This document shows, piece by piece, positions 1 through 9,249 of a DNA stretch of 64,000 nt. The notes beneath the pieces are model-generated. The model ran no database searches and was not told the origin of the DNA. It saw only the letters and a list, made by a program, of their open reading frames with translations. Every line of letters begins with the position of its first letter. The stretch's first letter is position 1. The stretch spans positions 40,109 to 104,108 of the forward strand of contig DUOX01000019.1 in the NCBI GenBank assembly GCA_012838665.1, written 5' to 3'. The stretch is from Clostridiales bacterium. Lineage in GTDB: Bacteria; Bacillota; Clostridia; Oscillospirales; Oscillospiraceae. Both the position numbers and the translations under genes were made by a program.

Positions 1-1
1 G

Positions 2-826
2 CGCGAATATGAATCCAACTTTGCTCCGGCTCCCACAGAGCCTAAAAAGGTGCTTATTGCGGGAGGCGGCCCGGCGGGCATGCAATGCGCGATTACCGCT
101 GCCCGGCGGGGGCATGAAGTTATTCTTTGCGAGAAGGCCGGTGAGCTGGGGGGCGCATTAAGATGCGAACGCGCTATTCCTTTCAAGCAGGACCTTGTAC
201 GGTACATATCCACCAAGGCCCTGGAAATGAAAAATACCGGTGTAGATGTAAGGCTGGGTACGGAAGTGACGCCGGAGCTGGTGGAAAGCATAAAGCCTGA
301 CGTGCTTGTCATTGCAGTGGGCGCAGAGCCGATAATTCCGCCCATCCCGGGAATTGACAGTCCGAATGTTGTGGTAGCCAACAACCTTTCCGACCCCGAG
401 ACAAAGATTGGGCAGAGAGTGGTTGTCTTGGGCGGCGGTCAGGTGGGATGCGAGGCCGCGATTCATCTTGCTCAGGAGGGCAGGGATGCCACGGTGGTTG
501 AAATGCTGCCGGGAGTGGCCGTGGATGCAAATGGACGGCAGCGCCCCATACTGCTGGATATGCTGAAAAAACTTGTTACTGTAAAAACCGGCTTGAAGGG
601 GACCCGCATAACGGACGAAGGACTGGTCTGTGCGGATAAGTCCGGAAATGAGGTTTTGTTACCCGCGGATACTATAATCTGCGCGGTAGGACAGAAACCG
701 CTGAGGTCAGTGGTGGAAGGCTTGCTGAATTCTGCCCCGAGAGTAGTAGAGGTGGGGGACTGCGTAAAACCGCAGAGAATTACGGAAGCTACATTCCGTG
801 GTCATTATGCCGCGCTGGATATATAA
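2..826 (+). CDS. NADH:flavin oxidoreductase, C-terminal part (5' truncated by window edge)
   Basis: The reading frame is open from the window edge, so this is the last 274 residues of a longer protein. It begins a few residues before a dinucleotide-binding motif (VLIAGGGPAGMQ, about residue 17) and has a second Rossmann motif (VVVLGGGQVGCEAA, about residue 141), followed by a GD-containing FAD motif (VVEVGDC) near the end. This is the FAD/NAD(P) half of the old-yellow-enzyme family that includes 2,4-dienoyl-CoA reductase, enoate reductase and BaiCD/BaiH; the missing N-terminus should hold the FMN TIM barrel and a 4Fe-4S site. Substrate cannot be told from this part. It is separated from metF by 231 bases and need not be in the same operon. 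An internal GTG at 50 is not the true start because the frame and the homology-like linker continue upstream of it. Confidence 0.85.
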   Translation, partial: REYESNFAPAPTEPKKVLIAGGGPAGMQCAITAARRGHEVILCEKAGELGGALRCERAIPFKQDLVRYISTKALEMKNTGVDVRLGTEVTPELVESIKPDVLVIAVGAEPIIPPIPGIDSPNVVVANNLSDPETKIGQRVVVLGGGQVGCEAAIHLAQEGRDATVVEMLPGVAVDANGRQRPILLDMLKKLVTVKTGLKGTRITDEGLVCADKSGNEVLLPADTIICAVGQKPLRSVVEGLLNSAPRVVEVGDCVKPQRITEATFRGHYAALDI

Positions 827-1057
827 ATTTTAAAGTTCACCCTTTCCGCGTTTTTACAAAGCATTGGTTACTCCAATAAATAACTTTACAATCATTAATA
901 CAGCAATTATAATGATTTATACTCTTTACACAAAAGAACTTTTTATAAAAACTGGATTATCATATTGTGGTTTTTTGCACATATTTTTATATAGCTGAGG
1001 CAATCCGGGCTCAGAAAATCGTTAAGACAAAGAGAAAATAAGTTTGGAGGAGCGCAA

Positions 1058-1924
1058 ATGAGAATATCCGAAATCATGAAGAAGCGTATGTCCTTTTCCT
1101 TTGAGGTTTTTCCCCCGAAGATGGAACAGCCTATTGAGCCGCTGCTGGAGACTCTGGACAAGCTGTGCGGGTTTAGGCCGGACTTTATAAGCTGCACCTA
1201 TGGAGCGGGCGGAACCAACAAGGGGCGACACAGTGAAATTTTAAAATATCTGGCCGACCGCGGACAAACCATTCCCCTTGCCCATTTTACCTGTATTGGA
1301 AACACCAGGCAGGATATACTCGACCTGGTTAACGAATATGTAGGCTTTGGAGTTGACCACTTCCTTGCTCTTCGGGGAGACTATCCTCCGGGACAGACGG
1401 GCACCGGCGGGGATTTTGCCCACGGTGACGAGCTTGTTAGATTCCTCAGGGAAAACTTCCCCGATTTGGAGATTGCAGCGGGCTGCTATCCTGAAAAGCA
1501 CCTGAATTCCATTGACATGGATATGGAAATCGCAGTGCTCCGTTTAAAGCAGGATGCGGGGGCTGACTTTCTTATGACCCAGTTATGCCATGACGTGGAT
1601 AACTACTGCCGCTTCGTGGAGAAAGCCCGCGCCGCAGGCATAACCATTCCCATTGACTTTGGCCTGATGCCTGTTTTGGCGAAGGATCCCACCATACGCA
1701 TGGCCGTTTCCAACGGCTGCTCTATACCCAAAGAGCTGGCGGAGATAATTGGAAAATACGGCGACAATCCTGACGATTTCAAAAAAGCGGGCAAGGAGTT
1801 TACGGTCAAGCAGATATACAGATTTATATCTGCCGGTATCGACGGACTTCACATCTTTGCTCTTAATAAATACGATGACGTTGCGGACATTCTCGACATG
1901 TCTGGTATAAGAAGAGACAGATAG
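1058..1924 (+). CDS. metF: Methylenetetrahydrofolate reductase
   Basis: The 288-residue product has the length and motifs of MetF, a flavin-dependent TIM-barrel enzyme interconverting 5,10-methylene-THF and 5-methyl-THF. The N-terminal SFEVFPPK motif carries the conserved catalytic glutamate (E16). The segment around residues 100-115 (FLALRGDYP) matches the family's LRGD motif. The ATG at 1058 follows a GGAGG site. It heads a run of five same-strand C1 genes: fhs starts 20 bases downstream, then folD, a methyltransferase and a corrinoid protein. In acetogens MetF often works with the zinc protein MetV or an Rnf-like subunit; neither is next to it here, so the electron donor is unknown. Confidence 0.95.
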   Translation: MRISEIMKKRMSFSFEVFPPKMEQPIEPLLETLDKLCGFRPDFISCTYGAGGTNKGRHSEILKYLADRGQTIPLAHFTCIGNTRQDILDLVNEYVGFGVDHFLALRGDYPPGQTGTGGDFAHGDELVRFLRENFPDLEIAAGCYPEKHLNSIDMDMEIAVLRLKQDAGADFLMTQLCHDVDNYCRFVEKARAAGITIPIDFGLMPVLAKDPTIRMAVSNGCSIPKELAEIIGKYGDNPDDFKKAGKEFTVKQIYRFISAGIDGLHIFALNKYDDVADILDMSGIRRDR

Positions 1925-1944
1925 GCCAGGAAGGGGACAAAGCA

Positions 1945-3621
1945 ATGCAATTCAAAACAGATATCCAAATCGCACAGGAAACTGAATTGGCACACATCCG
2001 TGAAATTGCAGAAATAGCCGGTATTGATGAAGAATACCTTGAGCAGTACGGAAATCACAAGGCAAAAGTTGACCTTAAATTGCTTAATGAATTGTCTGAC
2101 AAGCCCGATGGCAAGCTTATCCTTGTAACGGCCATTACTCCCACCGCCGCAGGAGAGGGCAAAACCACCACTACGGTAGGTTTGGGAGACGGCCTGAGAA
2201 AAATCGGTAAAAGAGCAATGGTAGCCCTCCGTGAGCCTTCCCTTGGCCCCGTTTTTGGAGTTAAGGGCGGTGCGGCCGGCGGCGGATATGCTCAGGTCGT
2301 GCCAATGGAGGATATAAATCTCCACTTTACCGGCGATTTCCATGCAATAGGCGCCGCCAACAACCTGCTGGCGGCAATGCTGGATAACCATATTTATCAG
2401 GGCAACAGCCTGAATATTGACCCCAAGCGCATAACCTGGCGCCGCTGTGTGGACATGAACGACAGGCAGCTGCGCAACGTGGTTGACGGGCTGGGAGGAC
2501 GGGTCAACGGTGTTCCCCGCGAGGACGGCTATGACATCACCGTGGCCAGCGAGGTTATGGCGGTTCTCTGCTTGAGCAATGATATCATGGACCTTAAGGA
2601 ACGTCTTTCCCGCATTATTGTGGGCTACACCTATGACGAGAAGCCCGTCACCGCCGGAGATTTGAAGGCTCACGGCGCAATGGCCGCACTTCTTAAGGAC
2701 GCTCTTAAGCCTAATCTTGTGCAGACCCTTGAAAGGACGCCCGCCTTTGTCCACGGCGGCCCCTTCGCCAACATAGCCCATGGCTGCAACAGCGTCACCG
2801 CTACCCGCCTTGCTCTTAAGCTCAGCGAATACACGGTGACGGAGGCAGGCTTTGGCGCTGATCTTGGCGCCGAAAAATTCCTGGACATCAAGTGCCGTAT
2901 GGCCGGACTTAAACCCAATGCAGTGGTTATCGTAGCCACGGTCAGAGCTCTTAAACTCCATGGAGGCGTTCCAAAGGCGGAACTGGGGACCGAGAATCTT
3001 GAGGCTCTTGAAAAAGGACTGCCCAACCTGCTGCGTCATGTTGAAAACGTCACTCAGGTCTTCAAATTGCCGGCAGTGGTGGCCCTCAACCGCTTCCCCA
3101 CGGACGCGGAGGCGGAACTGGCCCTTGTCGAGAAAAAATGCAGGGAGTTGGGCGTCAACGTTGCCCTGTCCGAGGTCTGGGCCAAGGGCGGTGAAGGCGG
3201 AGTCGAATTGGCCAAGGAAGTTGTGCGGCTTTGCGAGCTGCCTAATGACTTCGAATATTGTTATGATATAAACACCGGCATTATGGAAAAGCTGGAGGCA
3301 ATAGCAAAGCGGGTTTACCGGGCCGACGGGGTGGAACTGGTTGGAAACGCGCCAAAACAGCTGAAACAGCTTTTGGATCTGGGTTTCGACAAGCTGCCCA
3401 TTTGCATGGCCAAAACCCAATACAGCATCACCGATGATCCCACGAAGCTGGGCGCCCCCGATGGTTTCAAAATCACCGTCCGCAATCTTAAGGTCTCCGC
3501 CGGAGCGGGTTTCATTGTGGCACTGACAGGCGATATTATGACTATGCCCGGACTTCCAAAAGTTCCTGCGGCCGAAAAGATAGACGTAGATGAAAACGGT
3601 TTGATAAGCGGCCTGTTCTAA
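1945..3621 (+). CDS. fhs: Formate--tetrahydrofolate ligase
   Basis: The product (558 residues, full family length) makes 10-formyl-THF from formate, THF and ATP. The P-loop-like segment [12 protein letters not shown] lies at about residues 66-77, followed by the family segments [22 protein letters not shown] (positions near 96-118, in shortened form here) and FTGDFHAI. It sits 20 bases after metF and 36 bases before folD, so the three folate enzymes are almost certainly cotranscribed. In Clostridia this enzyme feeds either purine/thymidylate/glycine C1 demand or the methyl branch of the Wood-Ljungdahl pathway. The neighbouring corrinoid genes make a catabolic or acetogenic role more likely, but that is inference. 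Confidence 0.97.
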   Translation: MQFKTDIQIAQETELAHIREIAEIAGIDEEYLEQYGNHKAKVDLKLLNELSDKPDGKLILVTAITPTAAGEGKTTTTVGLGDGLRKIGKRAMVALREPSLGPVFGVKGGAAGGGYAQVVPMEDINLHFTGDFHAIGAANNLLAAMLDNHIYQGNSLNIDPKRITWRRCVDMNDRQLRNVVDGLGGRVNGVPREDGYDITVASEVMAVLCLSNDIMDLKERLSRIIVGYTYDEKPVTAGDLKAHGAMAALLKDALKPNLVQTLERTPAFVHGGPFANIAHGCNSVTATRLALKLSEYTVTEAGFGADLGAEKFLDIKCRMAGLKPNAVVIVATVRALKLHGGVPKAELGTENLEALEKGLPNLLRHVENVTQVFKLPAVVALNRFPTDAEAELALVEKKCRELGVNVALSEVWAKGGEGGVELAKEVVRLCELPNDFEYCYDINTGIMEKLEAIAKRVYRADGVELVGNAPKQLKQLLDLGFDKLPICMAKTQYSITDDPTKLGAPDGFKITVRNLKVSAGAGFIVALTGDIMTMPGLPKVPAAEKIDVDENGLISGLF

Positions 3622-3657
3622 GTAACGGGTACTCACTGGCTGTAAAGGAGAAAACAT

Positions 3658-4521
3658 ATGGCTGTTCTACTTAAGGGAGCTGCGGTAACCGCTGCCCTTA
3701 ATGAAAAGATGAAAGCGGAGGTGGCCGAGCTGGCACAAAAGGGCGTTACTCCCACCCTGGCCATGCTCCGAGTAGGGGAGAGACCTGACGACATTTCGTA
3801 CGAGCGCGGCGCCATGAAGCGCTGTGAGGCTATCGGTGTTGCCGTAAGAAATGTGGTACTGCCGGAGGAGGTGTCACAGGAGACCCTGATGGCTGCCGTA
3901 GAAGAGCTTAACAATGACAATAGCGTTCACGGTGTACTGATTTTCCGTCCGCTGCCCAAACACCTGGATGAGGAGGCCGTACGCCGGGCCCTGCTGCCCT
4001 CCAAGGATGTGGACGGGATAACGGACGGTTCCCTGTCAGGTGTGTTCACAGGTAGCGGAGAAGGCTTTGCGCCATGCACGGCCCAGGCCTGCATTGAGAT
4101 TTTGGATTATTACGGCTATGACTGCAAGGGGAAAAGAACCGTAGTGATTGGCCGCAGCCTGGTTGTTGGCAAGCCTGTGGCAATGATGCTGATGGCAAAG
4201 CACGCCACAGTTACCGTCTGTCATACCCGCACTGTGGATATGCCGTCGGTAACGAGAAATGCGGAAATACTCATTGTTGCCGCAGGCAAGGCGGGGGCCG
4301 TGGATGCCAAATACCTGTCCCCCGGACAGGTGGTAATAGATGTGGGCATAAACGTGGACGATGAAGGCAAGCTCTGCGGAGACGTAAAATTCGACGAAGC
4401 GGAAAGCATTGTTGCCGCCATTACTCCGGTACCCGGGGGAGTGGGCACCGTCACCACATCCGTACTGGTAAGCCATGTAGTTGAGGCAGCAAAAAGAACA
4501 CTGCAGGAGGTAAAAAAGTGA
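3658..4521 (+). CDS. folD: FolD-family methylenetetrahydrofolate dehydrogenase, variant active site
   Basis: The 287-residue protein has FolD architecture: an N-terminal catalytic domain and a C-terminal NAD(P)-binding domain with GRSLVVGKPVA and the family-specific PVPGGVGTVT motif. It normally oxidises methylene-THF and hydrolyses methenyl-THF. An ungapped alignment from memory to E. coli FolD keeps the active-site Tyr (Y48) and the Asp of KDVDG, but places Ala52 where the catalytic Lys should be and Phe96 (in LIFRPLP) where the Gln of the VQLPLP motif should be. Both residues are important for cyclohydrolase activity in characterised enzymes, so this may be a dehydrogenase only. A good RBS precedes ATG 3658. 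Its TGA overlaps the GTG of the next gene (4 bases), showing tight coupling. Confidence 0.92.
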   Translation: MAVLLKGAAVTAALNEKMKAEVAELAQKGVTPTLAMLRVGERPDDISYERGAMKRCEAIGVAVRNVVLPEEVSQETLMAAVEELNNDNSVHGVLIFRPLPKHLDEEAVRRALLPSKDVDGITDGSLSGVFTGSGEGFAPCTAQACIEILDYYGYDCKGKRTVVIGRSLVVGKPVAMMLMAKHATVTVCHTRTVDMPSVTRNAEILIVAAGKAGAVDAKYLSPGQVVIDVGINVDDEGKLCGDVKFDEAESIVAAITPVPGGVGTVTTSVLVSHVVEAAKRTLQEVKK

Positions 4522-5324
4522 TTATAATAGGTGAGAAAATCAACGGCAGTATACCCTCCGTCGGAAAAGCCATTGCCAACAGAGACGCAGATTTGATACG
4601 CAATCTGGCAAAAATTCAGGCGGAGGCTAACGCCGACTATATTGACTGCTGTGCTTCAGTTAACGTTGACGAGCTGGAAACTATCAAGTGGCTTATTGAT
4701 TTGATTCAGGAAACCACCGATGTTCCCATCTGCATAGACAGTCCCGACCCTCAGGTTTGTGCCGATGCAATGCAATTCTGCAAAAAAGCCGGCATAGTCA
4801 ACTCCGTATCTCTTGAGGGCAACAAGATTGATACTATTTTCCCGGCCATTGCCGGTACGGGATGGGGCTGCGTTGCCCTTCTCTGTGATGATAGCGGCAT
4901 TCCCAAGACTTCTGCGCGCCGAATCGAAATCTTTAAAGAAATTATGGCAAAAGCGGAAGAATTTGATATTGCTCCTGAGAGATTGTACATTGACCCGTTG
5001 GTAGAGACACTCGGCACCAACGGTAAGAGTTTTCTGACCTTTGCGGAAACCACCAAAGTCATCAAGGAGCTGTATCCCAACGTCCATATCACCAGTGGGC
5101 TGTCAAATATCTCCTTCGGTCTCCCGGTACGGAAGATGATAAATATGAGCTTTATGGTACTTGCCATGCAGGCGGGTATGGACAGCGCCATTGTGGACCC
5201 TACAAACAGGGATATGATGGGCATTATCTACGCTACGGATGCGCTGTTAGGCAATGACGATTTCTGCATGGAATACATCGGCGCCTATCGTGACAACATT
5301 TTTGGACCGCCTCCAAAGGATTGA
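4518..5324 (+). CDS. Methyltetrahydrofolate:corrinoid protein methyltransferase (MtgA/AcsE/MtrH-like)
   Basis: This 268-residue protein is a pterin-binding-domain TIM barrel. It opens with IIIGEKINGSIPSVGKAI, typical of the methyl-THF:corrinoid methyltransferases AcsE (Wood-Ljungdahl) and MtgA (glycine betaine demethylation), and has a conserved CIDSPD segment and the late NMSF...DSAIVDP region. It would move a methyl group between N5 of THF and the cobalt of a corrinoid protein. The GTG start overlaps folD by four bases, and a B12-binding protein follows 58 bases later, which is the obvious partner. Direction (toward THF in methylotrophic growth, or toward cobalt in acetogenesis) cannot be read from the sequence. 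AcsE would normally sit with the corrinoid Fe-S protein genes acsCD, which are absent here. Confidence 0.85.
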   Translation: MIIIGEKINGSIPSVGKAIANRDADLIRNLAKIQAEANADYIDCCASVNVDELETIKWLIDLIQETTDVPICIDSPDPQVCADAMQFCKKAGIVNSVSLEGNKIDTIFPAIAGTGWGCVALLCDDSGIPKTSARRIEIFKEIMAKAEEFDIAPERLYIDPLVETLGTNGKSFLTFAETTKVIKELYPNVHITSGLSNISFGLPVRKMINMSFMVLAMQAGMDSAIVDPTNRDMMGIIYATDALLGNDDFCMEYIGAYRDNIFGPPPKD

Positions 5325-5382
5325 GCAATACTTAAATTCAGTAAGCAATTATTGTCTAATATTTTTTTAGGAGGATTGTAAT

Positions 5383-6015
5383 ATGTCGAAGCTCCAAGAG
5401 GTAATGAAAGCAGTTGAGACCGGAAAGCTCAAACAAATTGAAGAGTTAGTACAGAGCGCTATTGATGAGGGCATAGAAGCAAACGAAATTCTCAATGCCA
5501 TGATTGAAACCATGGGAGTAATAGGTGACAAGTTCCAGCGCAACGAAATCTTTGTCCCCGAAATGCTTGTGGCAGGCCTTACAATGAAAAAAGGCGTTGA
5601 AGTTCTCAAACCGCTGTTGGCCGGCGCAAACGTAACTTCATATGGCAAATTCATTATTGGCACTGTCCAGGGGGACCTCCACGACATCGGCAAGAATCTG
5701 GTGGCCCTGATGGTGGAATCCGCAGGATTCGAAGTTATAGACCTGGGTGTGGACGTGCCGGCACAAAAATTTGTTGAGGCTATAAAAGCCAATCCTGACT
5801 GCAAGGTAGTAGGCGTTTCCGCACTTCTCACCACCACTATGGAGGCAATGAAGGTTACAGTTAAAGCCATAATTGATGCCGGACTTAAGTCACAGGTTAA
5901 GATTTTGGTGGGCGGCGCTCCCATAACTCCCGAATTTGCTGAGGAAATCGGCGCCGATGCCTATACGCCCGACGCCGGCTCTGCAGCTCAGAAGGCCAAG
6001 GAGCTTGCCTCATAA
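5383..6015 (+). CDS. Methanogenesis-type corrinoid protein (B12-binding methyl carrier)
   Basis: The 210-residue product has the two-domain form of MtaC/MtbC/MtgC-type corrinoid proteins: a helical cap (about 1-85) and a B12-binding Rossmann domain. The cobalt-ligating DxHxxG motif is D98-L-H100-D-I-G103. The SxL (GVSALLTTTM) and GGAP segments that hold the nucleotide tail follow. A strong AGGAGG site precedes ATG 5383. The protein carries a methyl group between a substrate-specific methyltransferase and the adjacent THF methyltransferase. No substrate methyltransferase (MttB, MtaB or similar) and no RamA-like reactivase are seen in the window, so its methyl donor or acceptor must be encoded elsewhere. 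The gene ends the C1 cluster; a hairpin follows at 6046. Confidence 0.92.
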   Translation: MSKLQEVMKAVETGKLKQIEELVQSAIDEGIEANEILNAMIETMGVIGDKFQRNEIFVPEMLVAGLTMKKGVEVLKPLLAGANVTSYGKFIIGTVQGDLHDIGKNLVALMVESAGFEVIDLGVDVPAQKFVEAIKANPDCKVVGVSALLTTTMEAMKVTVKAIIDAGLKSQVKILVGGAPITPEFAEEIGADAYTPDAGSAAQKAKELAS

Positions 6016-6045
6016 TCGTTACAACCGTTAATGAATATAGATTTT

Positions 6046-6082
6046 AGGGATACTGTTTTAAAACAGTATCCCTTGTAATTTT
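6046..6082 (+). terminator. Terminator after the C1 operon
   Basis: A perfect 14-base inverted repeat (AGGGATACTGTTTT and its complement, 6046-6073) is followed by TTGTAATTTT. It closes the metF-to-corrinoid-protein transcript 30 bases after the last stop codon. Confidence 0.7.
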
Positions 6083-6102
6083 GGCATGGTATATGATATA
6101 CT
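6073..6102 (+). promoter_or_regulatory. Probable vegetative promoter of the glycosyltransferase pair
   Basis: TTGTAA at 6073-6078 and TATACT at 6097-6102 are spaced by 18 bases, ending 57 bases before the glycosyltransferase ATG. The -35 touches the preceding terminator. The match is good but not perfect. Confidence 0.45.
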
Positions 6103-6159
6103 AGCTGCTGTGCAGTTGGTTTTTCCATATAAACCTATTGATTAATATTGGAGTGCGAC

Positions 6160-7179
6160 ATGCCCCTTTTCAGTATAGTTGTGCCCGTGTATCAGGCGGA
6201 ACATTATTTAGACAAGTGCATATCTTCGGTTCTGGCGCAGACCTTGGATGACTGGGAACTGATTTTGGTTGATGACGGTTCCAGAGACAAAAGCGGCCGG
6301 ATTTGTGACAATTACGCATCAAAAGATCCCCGCATAATAGTTATCCACCAGGAGAATTCCGGGGTCAGCGAAGCCAGGAATGCCGGTATCGCCAGGGCAA
6401 CTGGCAGCTTCTTGGCTTTCCTGGACAGCGACGACGCTTTTGAACCCCAAATGCTGGAGAAACTGTATGCCGCCGTCAGGGACGGCGGCGCCGACAGCGG
6501 AGCCTGCGGCCACTTCAGAGAATATCCCGGGGGTGCCCGGGAAATTGAAGCCGCGGCAATGGCCACGGGAGTTTATGACGGACCGGAAATAATGGACGGC
6601 ATTGTGCGTCCCCTCCTGCGGGACAGAGTGGAGGGAGACAGGCTCCTAAACGGCTTTGTCTGGCGGTTTTGTTATGACATGCGCATTGTAAAAGAAAACG
6701 GCCTGCGCTTTTCCGGCGCATATTTGGAAGACGAGGTTTTTCTCATAGAATACTTTTGCCTCTCCAAAAGGCTGGCTGTCATAGATGACCCTTTGTATTG
6801 CTATCTGCAAAACCCCTACTCGGTAACGAAAAAATACATGCCCGACTTTTTGGAAACTTTCATGCATTCTTTAAATATGAAAAAAGGGCTTGTGGAAAAA
6901 TACCAAATCCGGGGCATTGATGGATGGCAGTGGCATAGCTACTGGGCAGGCCTGCTTATTGCGGTTGCCAATGAATTTGCTCCGGGTAACCGCAGCGGCT
7001 TTCTTGAAAAACGCAGAAACCTGATTTCCATTTGCCGGGCGCCCGAATTTGCCGATGCGATTCAAAATCTTAACCCCGTCGGGGTATCCGGCAAAAAGAG
7101 CATTGTAATCAAGCTTATCAGGGCAAGGCAGTTTTCGCTTTTGGCAGCGCTGTATTCTATAAAAAACCTGAAGAGGTAG
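6160..7179 (+). CDS. Family 2 glycosyltransferase
   Basis: This 339-residue protein is a GT-A fold, family 2 transferase. It starts with FSIVVPVYQAEHYLDKCISS, has the VDDGSRDKSG nucleotide-sugar motif at about 37-46 and the metal-binding DSDD at 89-92. The C-terminal 150 residues are the acceptor part and do not reveal the sugar. I chose ATG 6160 because a GGAG site lies seven bases upstream; the in-frame TTG at 6148 would place that site inside the gene. The O-antigen-ligase-like gene begins 3 bases after its stop, so the two form an operon for a cell-surface glycan or glycoconjugate. Confidence 0.9.
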   Translation: MPLFSIVVPVYQAEHYLDKCISSVLAQTLDDWELILVDDGSRDKSGRICDNYASKDPRIIVIHQENSGVSEARNAGIARATGSFLAFLDSDDAFEPQMLEKLYAAVRDGGADSGACGHFREYPGGAREIEAAAMATGVYDGPEIMDGIVRPLLRDRVEGDRLLNGFVWRFCYDMRIVKENGLRFSGAYLEDEVFLIEYFCLSKRLAVIDDPLYCYLQNPYSVTKKYMPDFLETFMHSLNMKKGLVEKYQIRGIDGWQWHSYWAGLLIAVANEFAPGNRSGFLEKRRNLISICRAPEFADAIQNLNPVGVSGKKSIVIKLIRARQFSLLAALYSIKNLKR

Positions 7180-7182
7180 ACT

Positions 7183-8712
7183 ATGGATTTAGTAAAAAAC
7201 AGCTTATTTTGCAGCCTTGTAATCCGCGGCTGGATTATTATCTTGGCGATTTGGCGGGAAAGTTACTGCGCTTTTATCCTTGCCAGGCTTTGTTCAGCCC
7301 TTAGGAAACTGTGGATAAACAGCCTTTCAGGCAAAATCATCTCCCGGGACAGCCGTATTGACAGGCTGTGGAAGGAAAGCGGAACATACAGGCTCCTGAG
7401 TGCAGTGCTCGATTTTATCCCGAGCCTTCTGCACCGCATTTATTCCAGGTTCAGAGATATTTGTGAGGGCAGCGCGGTATTTCGTGCCGCAAATTACTGC
7501 GGGGAGAGAAGCTTTATATTAATATCCTGGGTTCTGCTCATGCTCCTTGTCACTCCCCAGGACTACTGGAACAATATATACAGCCTTTTAGCTGTTATGT
7601 TCCTCCTGGCCCTGTTTTTGGCGGCTTCCATGGGCAGCAGGAACTATCGTTTTAATCTGGATAGCGTCGGGTTTTTCCCCGTGGCTTTCGGCGCGATGGT
7701 GTTTATAGCTTTTCTGACTTCATCCTACAGGTCTGCGAGTTTTAGGTTTTTGCTGTTTCATATAACCTGCATGCTTGCGGTCTTATTATGTGTTAACTCA
7801 ATAAAAAAACTATCCCAGCTCAGGAGGGTTTTGGGATTTGCGGTTTTGGGTGTTTTGGTTTCCTCCGTTTACGGCATGATTCAGAGGGCCATGGGCATTG
7901 AGGTTGATGAGCTCCTGGTTGACATCACTGTTAACCAAGGTATTCCGGGTCGCGTTTTTTCTTTTTTTGAGAATCCCAACAGCTTTGCCATGGTCCTTGT
8001 AATGCTGCTTCCCCTTTGTATAGCCATGGCATTGACCTCCAGAGGAAAAATAAAGTTCTTTTACGCGGGAACCCTGCTTCTGGGCGTTATCGCCCTTTTG
8101 ATGACCTATTCAAGAGGCGCGTGGGCAAGCTTTGCCTTTAGTATTTTTGTCTTGTTTCTTGTGCTGTGGCCCAAGTTTATTCCCCTTTTCATTGCTTGCT
8201 GCATACTGGCTTTGCCAGTCCTGCCTCAAAGTATTTTTAACAGGATTATGTCCTCCTTTAATTTTGCGGACTCCTCAATATCAACCCGCATGCATATTTA
8301 TAAAGCTTCATGGTCTTTGTTTACGCAAAACCCGCTGTGGGGCGTTGGACTGGGAAATGATGTTGTTAAAATCCGTATTACTGAGGCGGGGGTATATAAA
8401 GCTCAGGCAATTTTTGTTCACGCCCATAGTATTTATCTCCAGGTTGCGGCGGAAATGGGCATATTTGGCATAATTGCTTTTGTGGGCAGCATGGTATCCG
8501 GCATTAAGTCTGGGGTCAAAGTTATAACAGGAAGAAGGTCGGACCTGGAATTCCGGCTTATAATCGGGGCCCTTGTTGCCGGTTTGTCGGGTGTTTTGCT
8601 CAACGGGATAGTGGACTATCCCTGGAGCTATCCCAGAGTTATGCTTATCTTTTGGGTAGTTTTTGCCCTGCTTTTGAGCTGTGTAAAACTGACCGGGGCG
8701 GAAGCGGAATAA
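7183..8712 (+). CDS. O-antigen ligase/polymerase-family membrane protein
   Basis: The 509-residue protein is strongly hydrophobic from about residue 105 on, with roughly ten predicted membrane segments. Near residue 405 it has the periplasm-facing loop typical of the Wzy/WaaL (Wzy_C) family: a VHAHSIYLQVAAEMG segment, preceded by ENPNSFAMV and YSRGAW motifs. In Gram-positive hosts such proteins polymerise or attach surface polysaccharides or glycans on glycoproteins. The first 100 residues are less hydrophobic with many Arg and may be cytoplasmic. It lies directly downstream of the glycosyltransferase and ends before a clear terminator. Whether it is a polymerase or a ligase cannot be decided from sequence. 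Confidence 0.82.
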   Translation: MDLVKNSLFCSLVIRGWIIILAIWRESYCAFILARLCSALRKLWINSLSGKIISRDSRIDRLWKESGTYRLLSAVLDFIPSLLHRIYSRFRDICEGSAVFRAANYCGERSFILISWVLLMLLVTPQDYWNNIYSLLAVMFLLALFLAASMGSRNYRFNLDSVGFFPVAFGAMVFIAFLTSSYRSASFRFLLFHITCMLAVLLCVNSIKKLSQLRRVLGFAVLGVLVSSVYGMIQRAMGIEVDELLVDITVNQGIPGRVFSFFENPNSFAMVLVMLLPLCIAMALTSRGKIKFFYAGTLLLGVIALLMTYSRGAWASFAFSIFVLFLVLWPKFIPLFIACCILALPVLPQSIFNRIMSSFNFADSSISTRMHIYKASWSLFTQNPLWGVGLGNDVVKIRITEAGVYKAQAIFVHAHSIYLQVAAEMGIFGIIAFVGSMVSGIKSGVKVITGRRSDLEFRLIIGALVAGLSGVLLNGIVDYPWSYPRVMLIFWVVFALLLSCVKLTGAEAE

Positions 8713-8721
8713 AGAAAAAAC

Positions 8722-8750
8722 AAACCGTGGAAATTACACGGTTTTTATAT
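8722..8750 (+). terminator. Terminator after the glycan pair
   Basis: AAACCGTG (8722-8729) pairs with CACGGTTT (8737-8744) across a 7-base loop and runs into TTATATTTT. Confidence 0.75.
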
Positions 8751-8926
8751 TTTAATTTATTAAAAAAATTAATATTTGCAAACAATAATATCGTTTTCTA
8801 CAAAAGCAAAAAGAGCCAATAAACGTTTTACAAAACAAGAATAATTTACATCACATATATAATTGACTTAAGCAGAAAATATGAATGGGATTACAATCCC
8901 TAAAACTACTCAAGGAGTTGAAAACA

Positions 8927-9127
8927 TTGGCTAGAAACAGCAATAGACTAGTTAACCCTAGTGCTCGCGAGGCAATGAACAGGTTTAAAATGGAAACAGC
9001 CAACGAGGTTGGAGTAAACCTGAAACAGGGCTATAACGGCGACATCACCGCTAGGGAAGCCGGAAGTATCGGCGGCCAGATGGTTAAGAAAATGATCAAG
9101 GCTTACGAAGACAGCGTTTCAACCTAA
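8927..9127 (+). CDS. Alpha/beta-type small acid-soluble spore protein
   Basis: The 66-residue protein matches alpha/beta SASPs, which coat spore DNA and protect it from UV and chemicals. It contains the GPR protease recognition region (FKMETANEVGV) and the second conserved block GYNGDITAREAGSIGGQMVKKM in split form. I chose the TTG at 8927, because AAGGAG lies nine bases before it and the product then starts LARNSNRL as in known SASPs; the ATG at 8885 in the same frame would add 14 residues unlike the family. Expression is expected in the forespore from SigG, but I could not find a convincing SigG promoter. A strong terminator follows. Confidence 0.93.
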   Translation: MARNSNRLVNPSAREAMNRFKMETANEVGVNLKQGYNGDITAREAGSIGGQMVKKMIKAYEDSVST

Positions 9128-9212
9128 CAAGAGTTCGGCAAGTATAGAAGTAGGAGATAGCAACAAAAAATCTGCTTAAAAGTGGATTAAAATGACAAAA
9201 ACTGAATAACGG

Positions 9213-9249
9213 GCAGGGGGAGCTGTTTATTCAGCTTCCCCTGCTTTTT
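9213..9249. terminator. Bidirectional terminator between ssp and obgE
   Basis: A 13-bp stem (GCAGGGGGAGCTG at 9213 with its partner ending 9244, one G-T wobble) is followed by five T on the plus strand. The obgE stop codon lies at its right edge, so it probably serves mainly ssp. Confidence 0.8.

Noticed and set aside
826..1057. THF or cobalamin riboswitch before metF
   Set aside because: The AT-rich gap shows no B12-box or THF-riboswitch core that I can recognise.
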